Shown here: positions 7,579 through 14,851 of the stretch, piece by piece
How the letters are laid out: each line of letters begins with the position of its first letter
Position numbering within the stretch: the stretch's first letter is position 1
Assembly: GCA_966112615.1 (NCBI GenBank)
Contig: CBHWDO010000002.1
Span: 372,001 to 436,000, forward strand
Direction: 5' to 3'
DNA: 64,000 bases
Origin: Flavitalea sp966112615
GTDB lineage: Bacteria; Bacteroidota; Bacteroidia; Chitinophagales; Chitinophagaceae
Made by a program: the position numbers and the translations under genes
The notes under the pieces: model-generated
The model's input: only the letters and a program-made list of their open reading frames with translations
Told to the model about the DNA's origin: nothing
The model's database searches: none

Positions 7579-9018
7579 TCACTGTTCCCTGTTCTGCGAG
7601 AGCCACTTATTTGATAACTGCAGCAAAAGTAACTCTTCAAATCGGTTCGTCATAACCTGCAGACCGAATGGTAATCCATTACTATGCCAAAAAAGAGGTA
7701 GGGAAATGGCGGGAAGGCCCGTTAGGTTGGCTAAAACGGTAAATATGTCAGCCATATACATGGCGATAGGATCTTTGTCATTCTCACCCTGGGAAAATGC
7801 CGTGGATGGGACAGTTGGAAGAACAACTGCGTCAAATTCTTTGAAAATCAGTTCCATTTGTTGGGTAAGAAGTTGACGTACCTGTTGCGCCTTGGTGTAA
7901 TAAGCGTCGTAATACCCGGCGCTCAGTACAAAGGTTCCCAACATGATCCTTCTCTTGACTTCTTTTCCAAAACCGGCTGAACGACTGTTTTTGTACAAAT
8001 TTGTCAGGTCCTGATTTTTATCCACATTCCTGAATCCATAACGAATCCCGTCATATCTAGATAAGTTTGATGACGCTTCGGCGGTAGTCAGGACATAATA
8101 TGTTGGAACGATATAATCCAGGAGGTCGAATTCGATAGGCTGAACTTCATAACCCTGTTCTTCCAGTTCTTTCAGAAATTTCCTTGTGCCTGATGCTATC
8201 TCAGGATCAAGAGCAGGTGTATCCAGCGCCTGCCTGAAATACCCGATCTTTTTACCCTGCAGTTGATCAAGTGAAGAGCTGAAATAGGGAACTTCACGGT
8301 TGGAAGCAGTTGAATCGTATGCATCTTTCCCGGAAATTATTTCCAGGATAAGGGCTATGTCCGGAATATTTTTAGAGAAGATCCCAACCTGGTCGAATGA
8401 GGATGCATAAGCTATTAGCCCATAACGGGAAATTCTTCCGTAAGTGGGTTTAAGTCCGACGATCCCACAGAAATCTGCTGGTTGCCTTACTGATCCTCCA
8501 GTATCGGATCCAAGGCTAACCATGCATAATCCAGCCTGGACAGCCACTGCTGAACCACCGGAAGAGCCGCCTGCAACCCGGGAATTATCCAGGGCATTCA
8601 GGACCGTACCCCTGGCTGAATTTTCATTGGTAGAACCCATGGCGAATTCATCGCAGTTGGTATTCCCAATGATAATAGCTTCTTCATCGATCAGACGCTG
8701 GATGCAGGTTGCATTGTAGATAGCTTTGAAGCCTTTAAGCATGTTGGAACATGCGGTAAGTTCATGGCCTTCGTAAGACAACACATCTTTGATCGCTATG
8801 ACCACCCCATGAAGTTTGCCCGGTTTTTTACCGGCAGCACGGTCGGCGTCGAGTTTCCTGGCCAAATGGAGAGCTTCTTCTTCATATACATCGATAAAGG
8901 CATTCAGGTGAGACTGATCCTTGATCTGTTGAAGATAGTGCTCTACGGTTGAGACACAGGATACCCGACCATGCAGTAGGTCTGCATGATAGCTTTGTAT
9001 GGAATCAAATGAGAACAA
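7579..9018 (-). CDS. gatA: Aspartyl/glutamyl-tRNA(Asn/Gln) amidotransferase subunit A
   Basis: GatA is the glutaminase of the GatCAB complex, which transamidates Glu-tRNA(Gln) or Asp-tRNA(Asn). The 479 residues match the family size. The amidase Ser-cisSer-Lys triad is present: K77 in IAIKDVL, S152 in GGSSGGSAVAV and the nucleophile S176 in GSDTGGSVRQP. FCGIVGLKPTYGRISRYGL follows as expected. The gene starts 23 bp after tatA on the same strand, so the two are probably co-transcribed. GatB and GatC are not in this window. Confidence 0.96.
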   Translation of the reverse strand: MFSFDSIQSYHADLLHGRVSCVSTVEHYLQQIKDQSHLNAFIDVYEEEALHLARKLDADRAAGKKPGKLHGVVIAIKDVLSYEGHELTACSNMLKGFKAIYNATCIQRLIDEEAIIIGNTNCDEFAMGSTNENSARGTVLNALDNSRVAGGSSGGSAVAVQAGLCMVSLGSDTGGSVRQPADFCGIVGLKPTYGRISRYGLIAYASSFDQVGIFSKNIPDIALILEIISGKDAYDSTASNREVPYFSSSLDQLQGKKIGYFRQALDTPALDPEIASGTRKFLKELEEQGYEVQPIEFDLLDYIVPTYYVLTTAEASSNLSRYDGIRYGFRNVDKNQDLTNLYKNSRSAGFGKEVKRRIMLGTFVLSAGYYDAYYTKAQQVRQLLTQQMELIFKEFDAVVLPTVPSTAFSQGENDKDPIAMYMADIFTVLANLTGLPAISLPLFWHSNGLPFGLQVMTNRFEELLLLQLSNKWLSQNREQ

Positions 9019-9041
9019 TCCGGAAAGGTAGTTGGAAGAAA

Positions 9042-9275
9042 TTATTGTTGGTTAGAAGAAGCAGCTGCCTGCTTTTCTTTTTCCTGCATGCCTTCTTCGA
9101 TTTCTTTCTTCACGTTGGTCTTAGCGTCGTTAAATTCCCTGATACCGCGGCCCAGGCCTCTCATGAATTCAGGAATTTTGCGTCCACCAAAGAGGATTAA
9201 CACAGCAAGAATGATCAGGATCCACTCGCTTCCACCAGGCATTGAAATGAATAATAAGGAATTATTCGCTAACAT
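9042..9275 (-). CDS. tatA: Sec-independent protein translocase TatA/TatE-type protein
   Basis: A 77-residue protein with TatA architecture: a short periplasmic N-terminus, one membrane helix (about 17-30, EWILIILAVLILFGG), the FGGRKIPEFMRGLGRGIREF hinge and amphipathic helix, then a charged coiled tail (NVKKEIEEGMQEKEKQ). TatA oligomers form the pore of the twin-arginine pathway for folded proteins. The FGG-K-P motif distinguishes it from random small membrane proteins; a TatB role cannot be excluded. It lies between rplS, with its terminator, and gatA. Confidence 0.93.
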   Translation of the reverse strand: MLANNSLLFISMPGGSEWILIILAVLILFGGRKIPEFMRGLGRGIREFNDAKTNVKKEIEEGMQEKEKQAAASSNQQ

Positions 9276-9301
9276 GATCTATGATTTATTGGAATGAGAT
9301 A

Positions 9302-9334
9302 CGAATGTACGGCTTTTTGAGATTCAGCTACAAA
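9302..9334 (-). promoter_or_regulatory. Possible tatA-gatA promoter
   Basis: On the minus strand TTTG, 21 bp, then TACATTCG; the -7 box has one mismatch to TAnnTTTG. The -33 TTTG overlaps the end of the rplS terminator. It lies 26 bp before the tatA ATG. Confidence 0.35.
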
Positions 9335-9362
9335 TAAAAAAGCGGAAGGATAAACCTTCCGC
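9332..9362 (-). terminator. Rho-independent terminator of rplS
   Basis: On the minus strand GCGGAAGG and CCTTCCGC form a perfect 8-bp stem with a 5-base loop, followed by TTTTTTATTTG. It lies 23 bp after the rplS stop. Confidence 0.85.
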
Positions 9363-9385
9363 CTGATATGCTTAATGAACAAAGC

Positions 9386-9760
9386 TTACTGAGCTGTAGG
9401 CGCAACAACTGCTCTTTTCTTCTCCTGGATACGAGCGCTTTTACCGCTACGGCTACGGAGGAAGTACAGTTTAGCACGACGAACTCTACCGATCTTATTC
9501 AGTTCAATAGATTCGATATTTGGAGAGTACAGAGGGAAGGTTCTTTCAACACCAACTCCGTCTGAAATTTTCCTTACGGTGAAACTTGCAGTATGACCAG
9601 AACCCTGACGCTTGATGACATCGCCTCTGAAGCTCTGAATACGCTCCTTCCCACCTTCAATGATTTTATAGTTAACGCTAACGTTATCTCCTGCCTTGAA
9701 TTTTGGGAATTCTTTCTGGCCTGTTAGCTGTTCATGTACAAATTGTACTGCCTGGTTCAT
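9386..9760 (-). CDS. rplS: 50S ribosomal protein L19
   Basis: A 124-residue L19, which sits at the 30S/50S interface. FKAGDNVSVNYKIIEGGKER, RIQSFRGDVIKRQGSG and FTVRKISDGVGVERTFPLYSP are the conserved L19 core, and RVRRAKLYFLRSRSGKSARI is the basic C-terminal part. The gene has its own promoter (9780-9811) and terminator (9332-9362), so it appears monocistronic here, not in an rpsP-rimM-trmD-rplS operon as in many bacteria. Confidence 0.98.
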   Translation of the reverse strand: MNQAVQFVHEQLTGQKEFPKFKAGDNVSVNYKIIEGGKERIQSFRGDVIKRQGSGHTASFTVRKISDGVGVERTFPLYSPNIESIELNKIGRVRRAKLYFLRSRSGKSARIQEKKRAVVAPTAQ

Positions 9761-9779
9761 GACTTCAAATTTTGGACGG

Positions 9780-9811
9780 CAAAAGTACTTCGGGTTTTGT
9801 TATTTACCAAA
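9780..9811 (-). promoter_or_regulatory. rplS promoter (TTTG-N20-TACTTTTG)
   Basis: On the minus strand a TTTG -33 element, a 20-bp spacer and TACTTTTG, an exact TAnnTTTG, followed by CCGTCC. The -7 box ends 19 bp before the rplS ATG. Confidence 0.65.
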
Positions 9812-9819
9812 AAAAATAA

Positions 9820-9962
9820 AATCGGAAATCGGGAATTGGTAATCGGGAAGGGGGAATCGGGAATGGAGAATCGGGAATTGGGAATAGCATCACCCTAAAA
9901 AAGCCCCCAAAATCGGGGGCTGTATTTTCACGTCTCCATGTCTTCACGTCTCCACGTCTTCA
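9820..9962. repeat. Mixed repeat arms: 7-bp AATCGGG array and 8-bp CACGTCTC array around a terminator
   Basis: The left part (about 9820-9885) repeats AATCGGG/AATCGGA with a 7-bp period. After the rny terminator, the right part (about 9929-9962) repeats CACGTCTC/CATGTCTT with an 8-bp period and ends directly against the rny stop codon. The two arms belong to different repeat subfamilies and are not complementary to each other, unlike the matched arms at 13775 and 33725. Confidence 0.8.
9897..9920 (-). terminator. Rho-independent terminator of rny
   Basis: On the minus strand GCCCCC and GGGGGC pair around a GATTTT loop, followed by six T. It lies about 43 bp after the rny stop, between two repeat arms. 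Confidence 0.8.
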
Positions 9963-11522
9963 CTACCTCGCCACATTCACCGCTCTCTTCTCCCTGATCA
10001 CCGTAACCTTGATCTGGCCAGGGAAGGTCATTTCAGTCTGGATCTTCTGGGCTATTTCAAACGAAAGCTTATCGCTGTCATTATCAGTTACCTTATCTGC
10101 TTCAACGATCACACGGAGTTCGCGGCCGGCCTGGATAGCATAAGCTTTTTCAACACCATGGTAAGATGCTGCCAAGTTCTCGAGGTCCTTGATACGCTGC
10201 AGGTATTGCTGCATGATCTCGCGACGGGCACCAGGACGTGCACCGCTGATGGCATCACAGGCCTGGACGATAGGGGAGATCACATACTGCATTTCCATTT
10301 CGTCGTGGTGGGCACCAATGGCATTTACTACCGCCGGGTTTTCACCATATTTCTCTGCCAGCTTCGCTCCAAGTAATGCGTGGCTCAATTCTGTTTCCTC
10401 ATCTGGAACCTTTCCAATATCGTGGAGCAATCCGGCTCTCTTAGCAAGCTTCGGATTCATACCCAGTTCTGCCGCCATGATTCCGCAAAGGTTGGCCACT
10501 TCACGGGAGTGCATCAACAGGTTTTGTCCATAAGAGGAACGGAACCTCATCTTTCCCACAATTCTTACCAGCTCCTTATGTAATCCGTGAATTCCCAATT
10601 CTATAACGGTCCTTTCACCGATCTCCATTACCTGCTCTTCGATCTGCTTACGGGTCTTTTCAACCACCTCTTCAATACGTGCAGGGTGAATTCTTCCATC
10701 GGTTACCAGTCGCTGCAAACTCAACCTTGCGATCTCTCTTCTCAATGGATCGAAGGATGAAAGAATGATCGCTTCCGGAGTATCGTCTACAATCAGATCC
10801 ACGCCTGTTGCGGCTTCGATGGCCCTGATATTTCTTCCCTCACGACCGATGATCTGTCCTTTGATCTCGTCGCTTTCCAGGTTGAATACAGTAATGGAAT
10901 TTTCAATCGCCTGCTCGGCAGCGGTACGCTGTATGGTCTGAATGATGATCTTGCGTGCTTCCTTATTCGCTTTTTGCTTGGCGTCGTCAATGATCTCCTG
11001 CTGAAGTCCCAATGCTCTTGTCTGTGCTTCCTGCTTCAGGCTTTCGATCAATTGTGATTTTGCTTCTTCGGCAGTAAGTCCGGCGATCTTTTCGAGCCTC
11101 CTGATATGTTCTTCCTGGTGCTTTTCCAGTTCTGTTCTTTTCTGGTTAACAACATCGATCTGCTTATTCAGATTTTCCTTGATCACTTCATTCTCCTTCT
11201 GCTGCTTTTCAAGCTGGTCGATCTTTGAGGTTACTGATTGTTCTTTCTGTCTCAACCTGTTTTCTACATCACTGATCTTCCGGTTTCTTTCGATGATCTC
11301 TTTGTCGTGTTCTGCTTTAAGTTGAACGAATTTTTCTTTTGCTTCGAGAAGTTTTTCTTTTTTCAGTGTCTCTGCGGATTTCTGTGCATCCTCAATGATC
11401 TTTTTCGCTGCATTATCGGCCTCATCTACTTTACGTTGTGTATCCTTGGCAAAGATGAACTTGCCCGCCACAATACCAGCTACAAGGGCAACTACACCTA
11501 TAATAATCGTTATTGGTTCCAT
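9963..11522 (-). CDS. rny: Ribonuclease Y
   Basis: A 519-residue endoribonuclease that initiates mRNA decay at the membrane. The domain order is canonical: an N-terminal membrane helix (EPITIIIGVVALVAGIVAG), a long Lys/Glu-rich coiled coil (about 30-200), a KH RNA-binding domain with IIGREGRNIRAIEAATGVDL, and an HD phosphohydrolase domain with MHSREVANLCGIM and AGLLHDIGK holding the metal ligands. In many Bacteroidota rny follows pheT, a coiled-coil gene and zapA; here about 2.4 kb with two plus-strand genes lies between zapA and rny. A near-match -7 sequence (TATTTTCG, minus strand 11607-11614) lies upstream. Confidence 0.97.
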   Translation of the reverse strand: MEPITIIIGVVALVAGIVAGKFIFAKDTQRKVDEADNAAKKIIEDAQKSAETLKKEKLLEAKEKFVQLKAEHDKEIIERNRKISDVENRLRQKEQSVTSKIDQLEKQQKENEVIKENLNKQIDVVNQKRTELEKHQEEHIRRLEKIAGLTAEEAKSQLIESLKQEAQTRALGLQQEIIDDAKQKANKEARKIIIQTIQRTAAEQAIENSITVFNLESDEIKGQIIGREGRNIRAIEAATGVDLIVDDTPEAIILSSFDPLRREIARLSLQRLVTDGRIHPARIEEVVEKTRKQIEEQVMEIGERTVIELGIHGLHKELVRIVGKMRFRSSYGQNLLMHSREVANLCGIMAAELGMNPKLAKRAGLLHDIGKVPDEETELSHALLGAKLAEKYGENPAVVNAIGAHHDEMEMQYVISPIVQACDAISGARPGARREIMQQYLQRIKDLENLAASYHGVEKAYAIQAGRELRVIVEADKVTDNDSDKLSFEIAQKIQTEMTFPGQIKVTVIREKRAVNVAR

Positions 11523-11724
11523 CTGCTTCTATGGGTTTATATATTTTAGAATCACGTTCCCCCTCTATGTGGTCATTTTTATGCATAGCATGAAACGTTA
11601 ATGGGGCGAAAATACAAAAAAAGGGCTGTGAATAACGGCCGTAACAAATTGAGTTGCATTTAATACATAAGTGGTAAGGTATAATGAACCTAAGAATGTA
11701 TATTGCTCCGATAAAATTATCGAG

Positions 11725-12879
11725 ATGATGAAATCTACCCTTCTGGCGATCATGGGCGTTTTCGCAGGATCAGTAGCCATGGCGCAGCCTGGAACGGCCA
11801 AACCTTTTAAAATAAATGGAACTATTACCAACCCGGGTGAAGTTGAATGGGTATATATCAATTATATGTCGGATGGAGAGCGGAAAACAGACAGTACGCT
11901 TTTGAAGAACGGTAATTACCAGTTTACCGGAGTGGTGGATGAGCCGGTACTTTCAAGACTGAGGGTGGGATATAAGACCAGGCCTGACGGAACCAAAAAT
12001 ATGTTCTATACAGGACGGGATATGGCTGCAGTTTTTGTTGAACCGGGTTCCGTGATCCAGGTTACCAACAAGGATTCATTCGTTAATGCCAAAGTGAAAG
12101 GTTCCCTGGCTCACGATGCCTATGTAAAACTTGAAGATCTGCTCAAGACAGATAATGAAAAGATGAAGGAACTGAGTGCACAATACAGCATGCTGTACAA
12201 GGCAAAAGATACTGCTGCCATGAAGGCCCTGGAACCTAAGTTCGACGAGATAGATGAATCAATGAAAAAGACCTATTCATCTTATGTAACTCTCAATCCA
12301 AAATCACCCATCGCAATTTATGCAGTAAACCAGTTTGCCGGATGGGATATTGATGCCGATATGGTAGAGCCAATATTCATCAAGCTTCCGTCTTCAGCCA
12401 GGAATACTCCTTCAGGTAAGCAACTTGCTGAAAAGATTGAAACTGCCAAGAAAACAGGGATTGGCCGCGTTGCCATGGATTTTTCTCAGGCCGATACATC
12501 CGGAAACCAGGTTAGCCTGTCTTCTTTCCGTGGAAAATATGTGTTGATCGATTTCTGGGCCAGCTGGTGTGGACCTTGCAGGGTTGAAAATCCAAACGTA
12601 GTGTCAGCTTTCAATAAGTTCAATGATAAAGGATTCACCGTGTTGGGTGTATCGCTCGACCGTCCGAACGACAAGGCAAAGTGGTTGAAAGCAATTTATG
12701 ATGATAAGCTAACCTGGACACATGTTTCGGACCTTCAGTTCTGGAAGAATGCAGTAGCGGTTCAATATGGTATCCAGGCGATCCCTCAAAATTTCCTGCT
12801 GGATCCAAACGGCAAGATCATAGGAAAGAATCTTCGCGGTGAAGCACTGCAGAAGAAGTTGGAAGAATTGTTTCAGTAA
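11725..12879 (+). CDS. Exported thioredoxin-like protein with DUF4369-type N-terminal domain (TlpA/ResA-like)
   Basis: A 384-residue secreted or periplasmic disulfide reductase. I place the start at ATG 11725 (MMKSTLLAIMGVFAGSVAMAQ), where a signal peptide begins, not at the in-frame ATG 54 bp upstream. Residues about 28-130 resemble the beta-rich DUF4369 domain often fused to thioredoxins in Bacteroidota. The C-terminal half is a thioredoxin fold with WASWCGPC (cysteines about 282 and 285) and the cis-proline loop IQAIPQNFLLD. No cytochrome c maturation genes are nearby, so the substrate is unknown. The next gene follows after 46 bp on the same strand. Confidence 0.9.
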   Translation: MMKSTLLAIMGVFAGSVAMAQPGTAKPFKINGTITNPGEVEWVYINYMSDGERKTDSTLLKNGNYQFTGVVDEPVLSRLRVGYKTRPDGTKNMFYTGRDMAAVFVEPGSVIQVTNKDSFVNAKVKGSLAHDAYVKLEDLLKTDNEKMKELSAQYSMLYKAKDTAAMKALEPKFDEIDESMKKTYSSYVTLNPKSPIAIYAVNQFAGWDIDADMVEPIFIKLPSSARNTPSGKQLAEKIETAKKTGIGRVAMDFSQADTSGNQVSLSSFRGKYVLIDFWASWCGPCRVENPNVVSAFNKFNDKGFTVLGVSLDRPNDKAKWLKAIYDDKLTWTHVSDLQFWKNAVAVQYGIQAIPQNFLLDPNGKIIGKNLRGEALQKKLEELFQ

Positions 12880-12925
12880 TTAATTTTAAATCAATACAAC
12901 AACAACGGTTGTTAAATCAAGCATT

Positions 12926-13774
12926 ATGAAGAGAATTTTTTTGGTGGCCTCCATGTTTTCCGTGATCACCGTTTCAGCTCAGACAATTTCCCGTAAAGCA
13001 AGCCTGAACAAGGGCCAGCAGATAGAGCAAACCAGCAAGGTGGTTGCCAACATTACCCAGGAGATGATGGGTCAGCAGATGGAGATCAAGATGAATACCA
13101 ATTCCACCGCATTACTTGAAGTGAAGGATGCCAATGCAGAAGGGTATACTGTTGCGAATACTATTAAGCGTGTGACCATGAACATGAGTGCAATGGGTAA
13201 TGAACAGAATTTTGATTCTGATAAGAAGGAAGACCTCGATGGACCAATGGGACAGGCGATGAAAGGAAAGATCGGTGTGGCAAAAGAATACAAGCTCGAC
13301 AAAAATGGCGTGATCACTGCCATCCCGGGTTCTGAAAATGCAAAGCCTGATGCCAATGCGATGATGAATGGCATGATGGGAGCTACTGAAGAAGAGATCA
13401 AAGGAAGCACTCACTCAGCATTCGTTTCACTTCCTGCAAAAGGTGTTAAGCCTGGTGATTCATGGAGCGATTCACTAGTAAGCAAGGAAAACAAACTGCG
13501 CAATACCTATACACTGAAGTCTGTTTCAGGAAATGATGCACTGGTTGATGTTAAAGGTACACTTACTGTTGACCGCGAAATGGAGCAGCAGGGAATGACC
13601 ATGCAAATGAATATGAATGGAACCATTACCGGTGAACTGACTTTCGATATCAATACCGGCCTGGTTAAATCCCGCAAGCAGGTTACCAAAGGAACCGGTG
13701 CTATTGAAGTTGCCGGACAAACTGTTCCTTTGACTGTGGATACTACTTCGGAGGTGACTGCGGTGGTTAAATAG
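12926..13774 (+). CDS. Exported DUF6263-like protein
   Basis: A 282-residue protein with a signal peptide (MKRIFLVASMFSVITVSAQ). The body is rich in Met, Thr and polar residues and predicted all-beta (GYTVANTIKRVTMNMSAMG, GDSWSDSL, DINTGLVKSRKQVTKGTG). The closing TVPLTVDTTSEVTAV resembles DUF6263, a family of exported Bacteroidota proteins without known function. It is probably co-transcribed with the thioredoxin-like gene upstream. Its stop codon directly abuts a repeat array with a strong terminator. The family assignment is from memory of its pattern and is moderately secure. Confidence 0.75.
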   Translation: MKRIFLVASMFSVITVSAQTISRKASLNKGQQIEQTSKVVANITQEMMGQQMEIKMNTNSTALLEVKDANAEGYTVANTIKRVTMNMSAMGNEQNFDSDKKEDLDGPMGQAMKGKIGVAKEYKLDKNGVITAIPGSENAKPDANAMMNGMMGATEEEIKGSTHSAFVSLPAKGVKPGDSWSDSLVSKENKLRNTYTLKSVSGNDALVDVKGTLTVDREMEQQGMTMQMNMNGTITGELTFDINTGLVKSRKQVTKGTGAIEVAGQTVPLTVDTTSEVTAVVK

Positions 13775-13944
13775 GAAGACGGGGAAGAGGTGAAGACGTG
13801 GAAGACATGGAATACACGGAATACACGGAATACGCGGAATACGCGGAATAAGAGAAATGGCCACTTTTCAGGGTGGCCATTTTTTATTCTATGTCTTCCA
13901 TGTATTCTGCTTATTCTGTGTATTCTGCGTATTCCACGTATTCC
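13775..13944. repeat. Matched inverted 9-bp/8-bp repeat arms around a bidirectional terminator
   Basis: Between two convergent stop codons. The left arm holds 8/9-bp GAAGACGTG units (about 13775-13805), then GGAATACAC/GGAATACGC units (about 13808-13850). A terminator hairpin follows. The right arm (about 13889-13942) is the inverse: TGTCTTCCA, then TGTATTCTG/CGTATTCCA units. The array fills the entire space from the DUF6263 stop to the zapA stop. Transcripts from either side would read purine arm, hairpin, pyrimidine arm. Confidence 0.85.
13857..13887 (+). terminator. Terminator between the DUF6263 gene and zapA
   Basis: ATGGCCAC and GTGGCCAT form an 8-bp stem with an 8-base loop, followed by TTTTTATT. 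It lies at the tip of the inverted repeat arms and may also work on the minus strand, where A-rich sequence provides a short T tract after zapA. Confidence 0.8.
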
Positions 13945-14220
13945 TCACCTTAGCATCCTCTCTATCTCATCCAGCTTCTCCTTAATCTCATTACTTAAAA
14001 CCGGGGCGGCAGTGGAGCTCTTTTGCTGGGTGGCAAACCATAGAAGAACCATGGCAATATAATCCTGCATGTCCTTGCCGGCGAAGTTGGTTTTGAAATC
14101 CACAAGCCTGTCGTTGATCACTTTAAGGGTTTTCCTGACAACCTCCTCATCCTTGGGATCTATCCGGATCCTGTAGTTCCGGTCGCCCACCACCACGTTG
14201 ATTGGAATAAGTTCTTCCAT
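13945..14220 (-). CDS. zapA: Cell division protein ZapA
   Basis: A 91-residue ZapA-type protein, which bundles FtsZ filaments at the division ring. IPINVVVGDRNYRIRIDPKD is the N-terminal beta hairpin. VRKTLKVINDRLVDFKTNF and the following helix with KDMQDYIAMVLLWFATQQ form the dimer region, and the last ~25 residues are a short coiled coil (EIKEKLDEIERML). It sits downstream of pheT and a coiled-coil gene, the usual Bacteroidota context. A plus-strand ORF lies between them here. Confidence 0.88.
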   Translation of the reverse strand: MEELIPINVVVGDRNYRIRIDPKDEEVVRKTLKVINDRLVDFKTNFAGKDMQDYIAMVLLWFATQQKSSTAAPVLSNEIKEKLDEIERMLR

Positions 14221-14309
14221 TTGGACAATATTATTTATTTACATTATATTCACATTCGTTAAACTCAACCCTTTAAATTTTCCCGAAAGGGATCCCTAAT
14301 TCTACACTA

Positions 14310-14564
14310 ATGAATGCAAAGGTTAAGTATTCAACCTTCATCGACAGTGTTCAAATCGAACTGAACCACTGTACCGAAAATGCCGTCAAAGCGGTTCTTC
14401 GCGATGAAAAAGGCAGCATCTGCCGGCAAATGGAAACGGAAGTGCTGGAAGCCCCGGCCAGACTAACCTGGAAAGGCCTCGACAATCTTCCCTATGGTGT
14501 CTACACCCTTGAATTATACCAGGGTAAAGAAGAAGTCAGGCTTCGAATGGTCAAACGAGTATAA
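14310..14564 (+). CDS. Small protein resembling a stand-alone T9SS C-terminal sorting domain
   Basis: An 84-residue plus-strand ORF with no signal peptide, between zapA and the coiled-coil gene and converging on the latter with no gap. The pattern QIELNHCTENAVKAVLRDEKG, then LTWKGLDNLPYGVYTLELYQ and LRMVKR resembles the beta-sandwich type A T9SS C-terminal domain (strand, turn, GxY strand, closing K/R-rich strand), but nothing precedes it. It could be a genuine cytoplasmic or leaderless small beta protein, or a remnant. The phase has normal codon use by eye and protein-like composition, so I consider it coding. No function is assigned. Confidence 0.6.
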   Translation: MNAKVKYSTFIDSVQIELNHCTENAVKAVLRDEKGSICRQMETEVLEAPARLTWKGLDNLPYGVYTLELYQGKEEVRLRMVKRV

Positions 14565-14849
14565 TTACTGGCTGAGCAGGCTGATACACCTGTCGATTTC
14601 CCTGAGATACCCATTGATCCTTCTTTCGAGTTCCTTTTTTTCTCCATCATCAATGCCCCCGGCAAGTGTCTTCAGCACAGCAACTTTTTGTTCCAGGTCC
14701 TGGATACGAGCCAGCTGATTTTCGCGGGCCGACTTCAACTGCTCATTTTCCTTTCGAAGCTTCTCGTTTTCTTTAACGCATAGCTCATATTTTCCAAGCA
14801 ATGCCTGGATCTTTTGAGAGATACGTTTGAGTTGTTCGTTGTGCTCCAT
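14565..14849 (-). CDS. Small coiled-coil protein between pheT and zapA
   Basis: 94 residues, almost entirely heptad coiled coil: LKRISQKIQALLGKYELCV, then NEKLRKENEQLKSARENQ, then a short break (GGIDDGEKKE) and a final helix ending ISLLSQ. It starts 2 bp after the pheT stop, so it is translationally coupled or co-transcribed with pheT. It has no signal or membrane segment. Position and shape recall ZapB, a coiled-coil partner of ZapA, but coiled coils are not diagnostic; a division role is inferred only from the zapA neighbourhood. Confidence 0.85.
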   Translation of the reverse strand: MEHNEQLKRISQKIQALLGKYELCVKENEKLRKENEQLKSARENQLARIQDLEQKVAVLKTLAGGIDDGEKKELERRINGYLREIDRCISLLSQ

Positions 14850-14851
14850 AG

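Noticed and set aside
13526..14062. Repeat-derived frames around 13.8 kb (RIPRIPCIPCIP and NTRNTRNTRN peptides)
   Set aside because: By-products of the same 9-bp array, overlapping the real DUF6263 and zapA genes.
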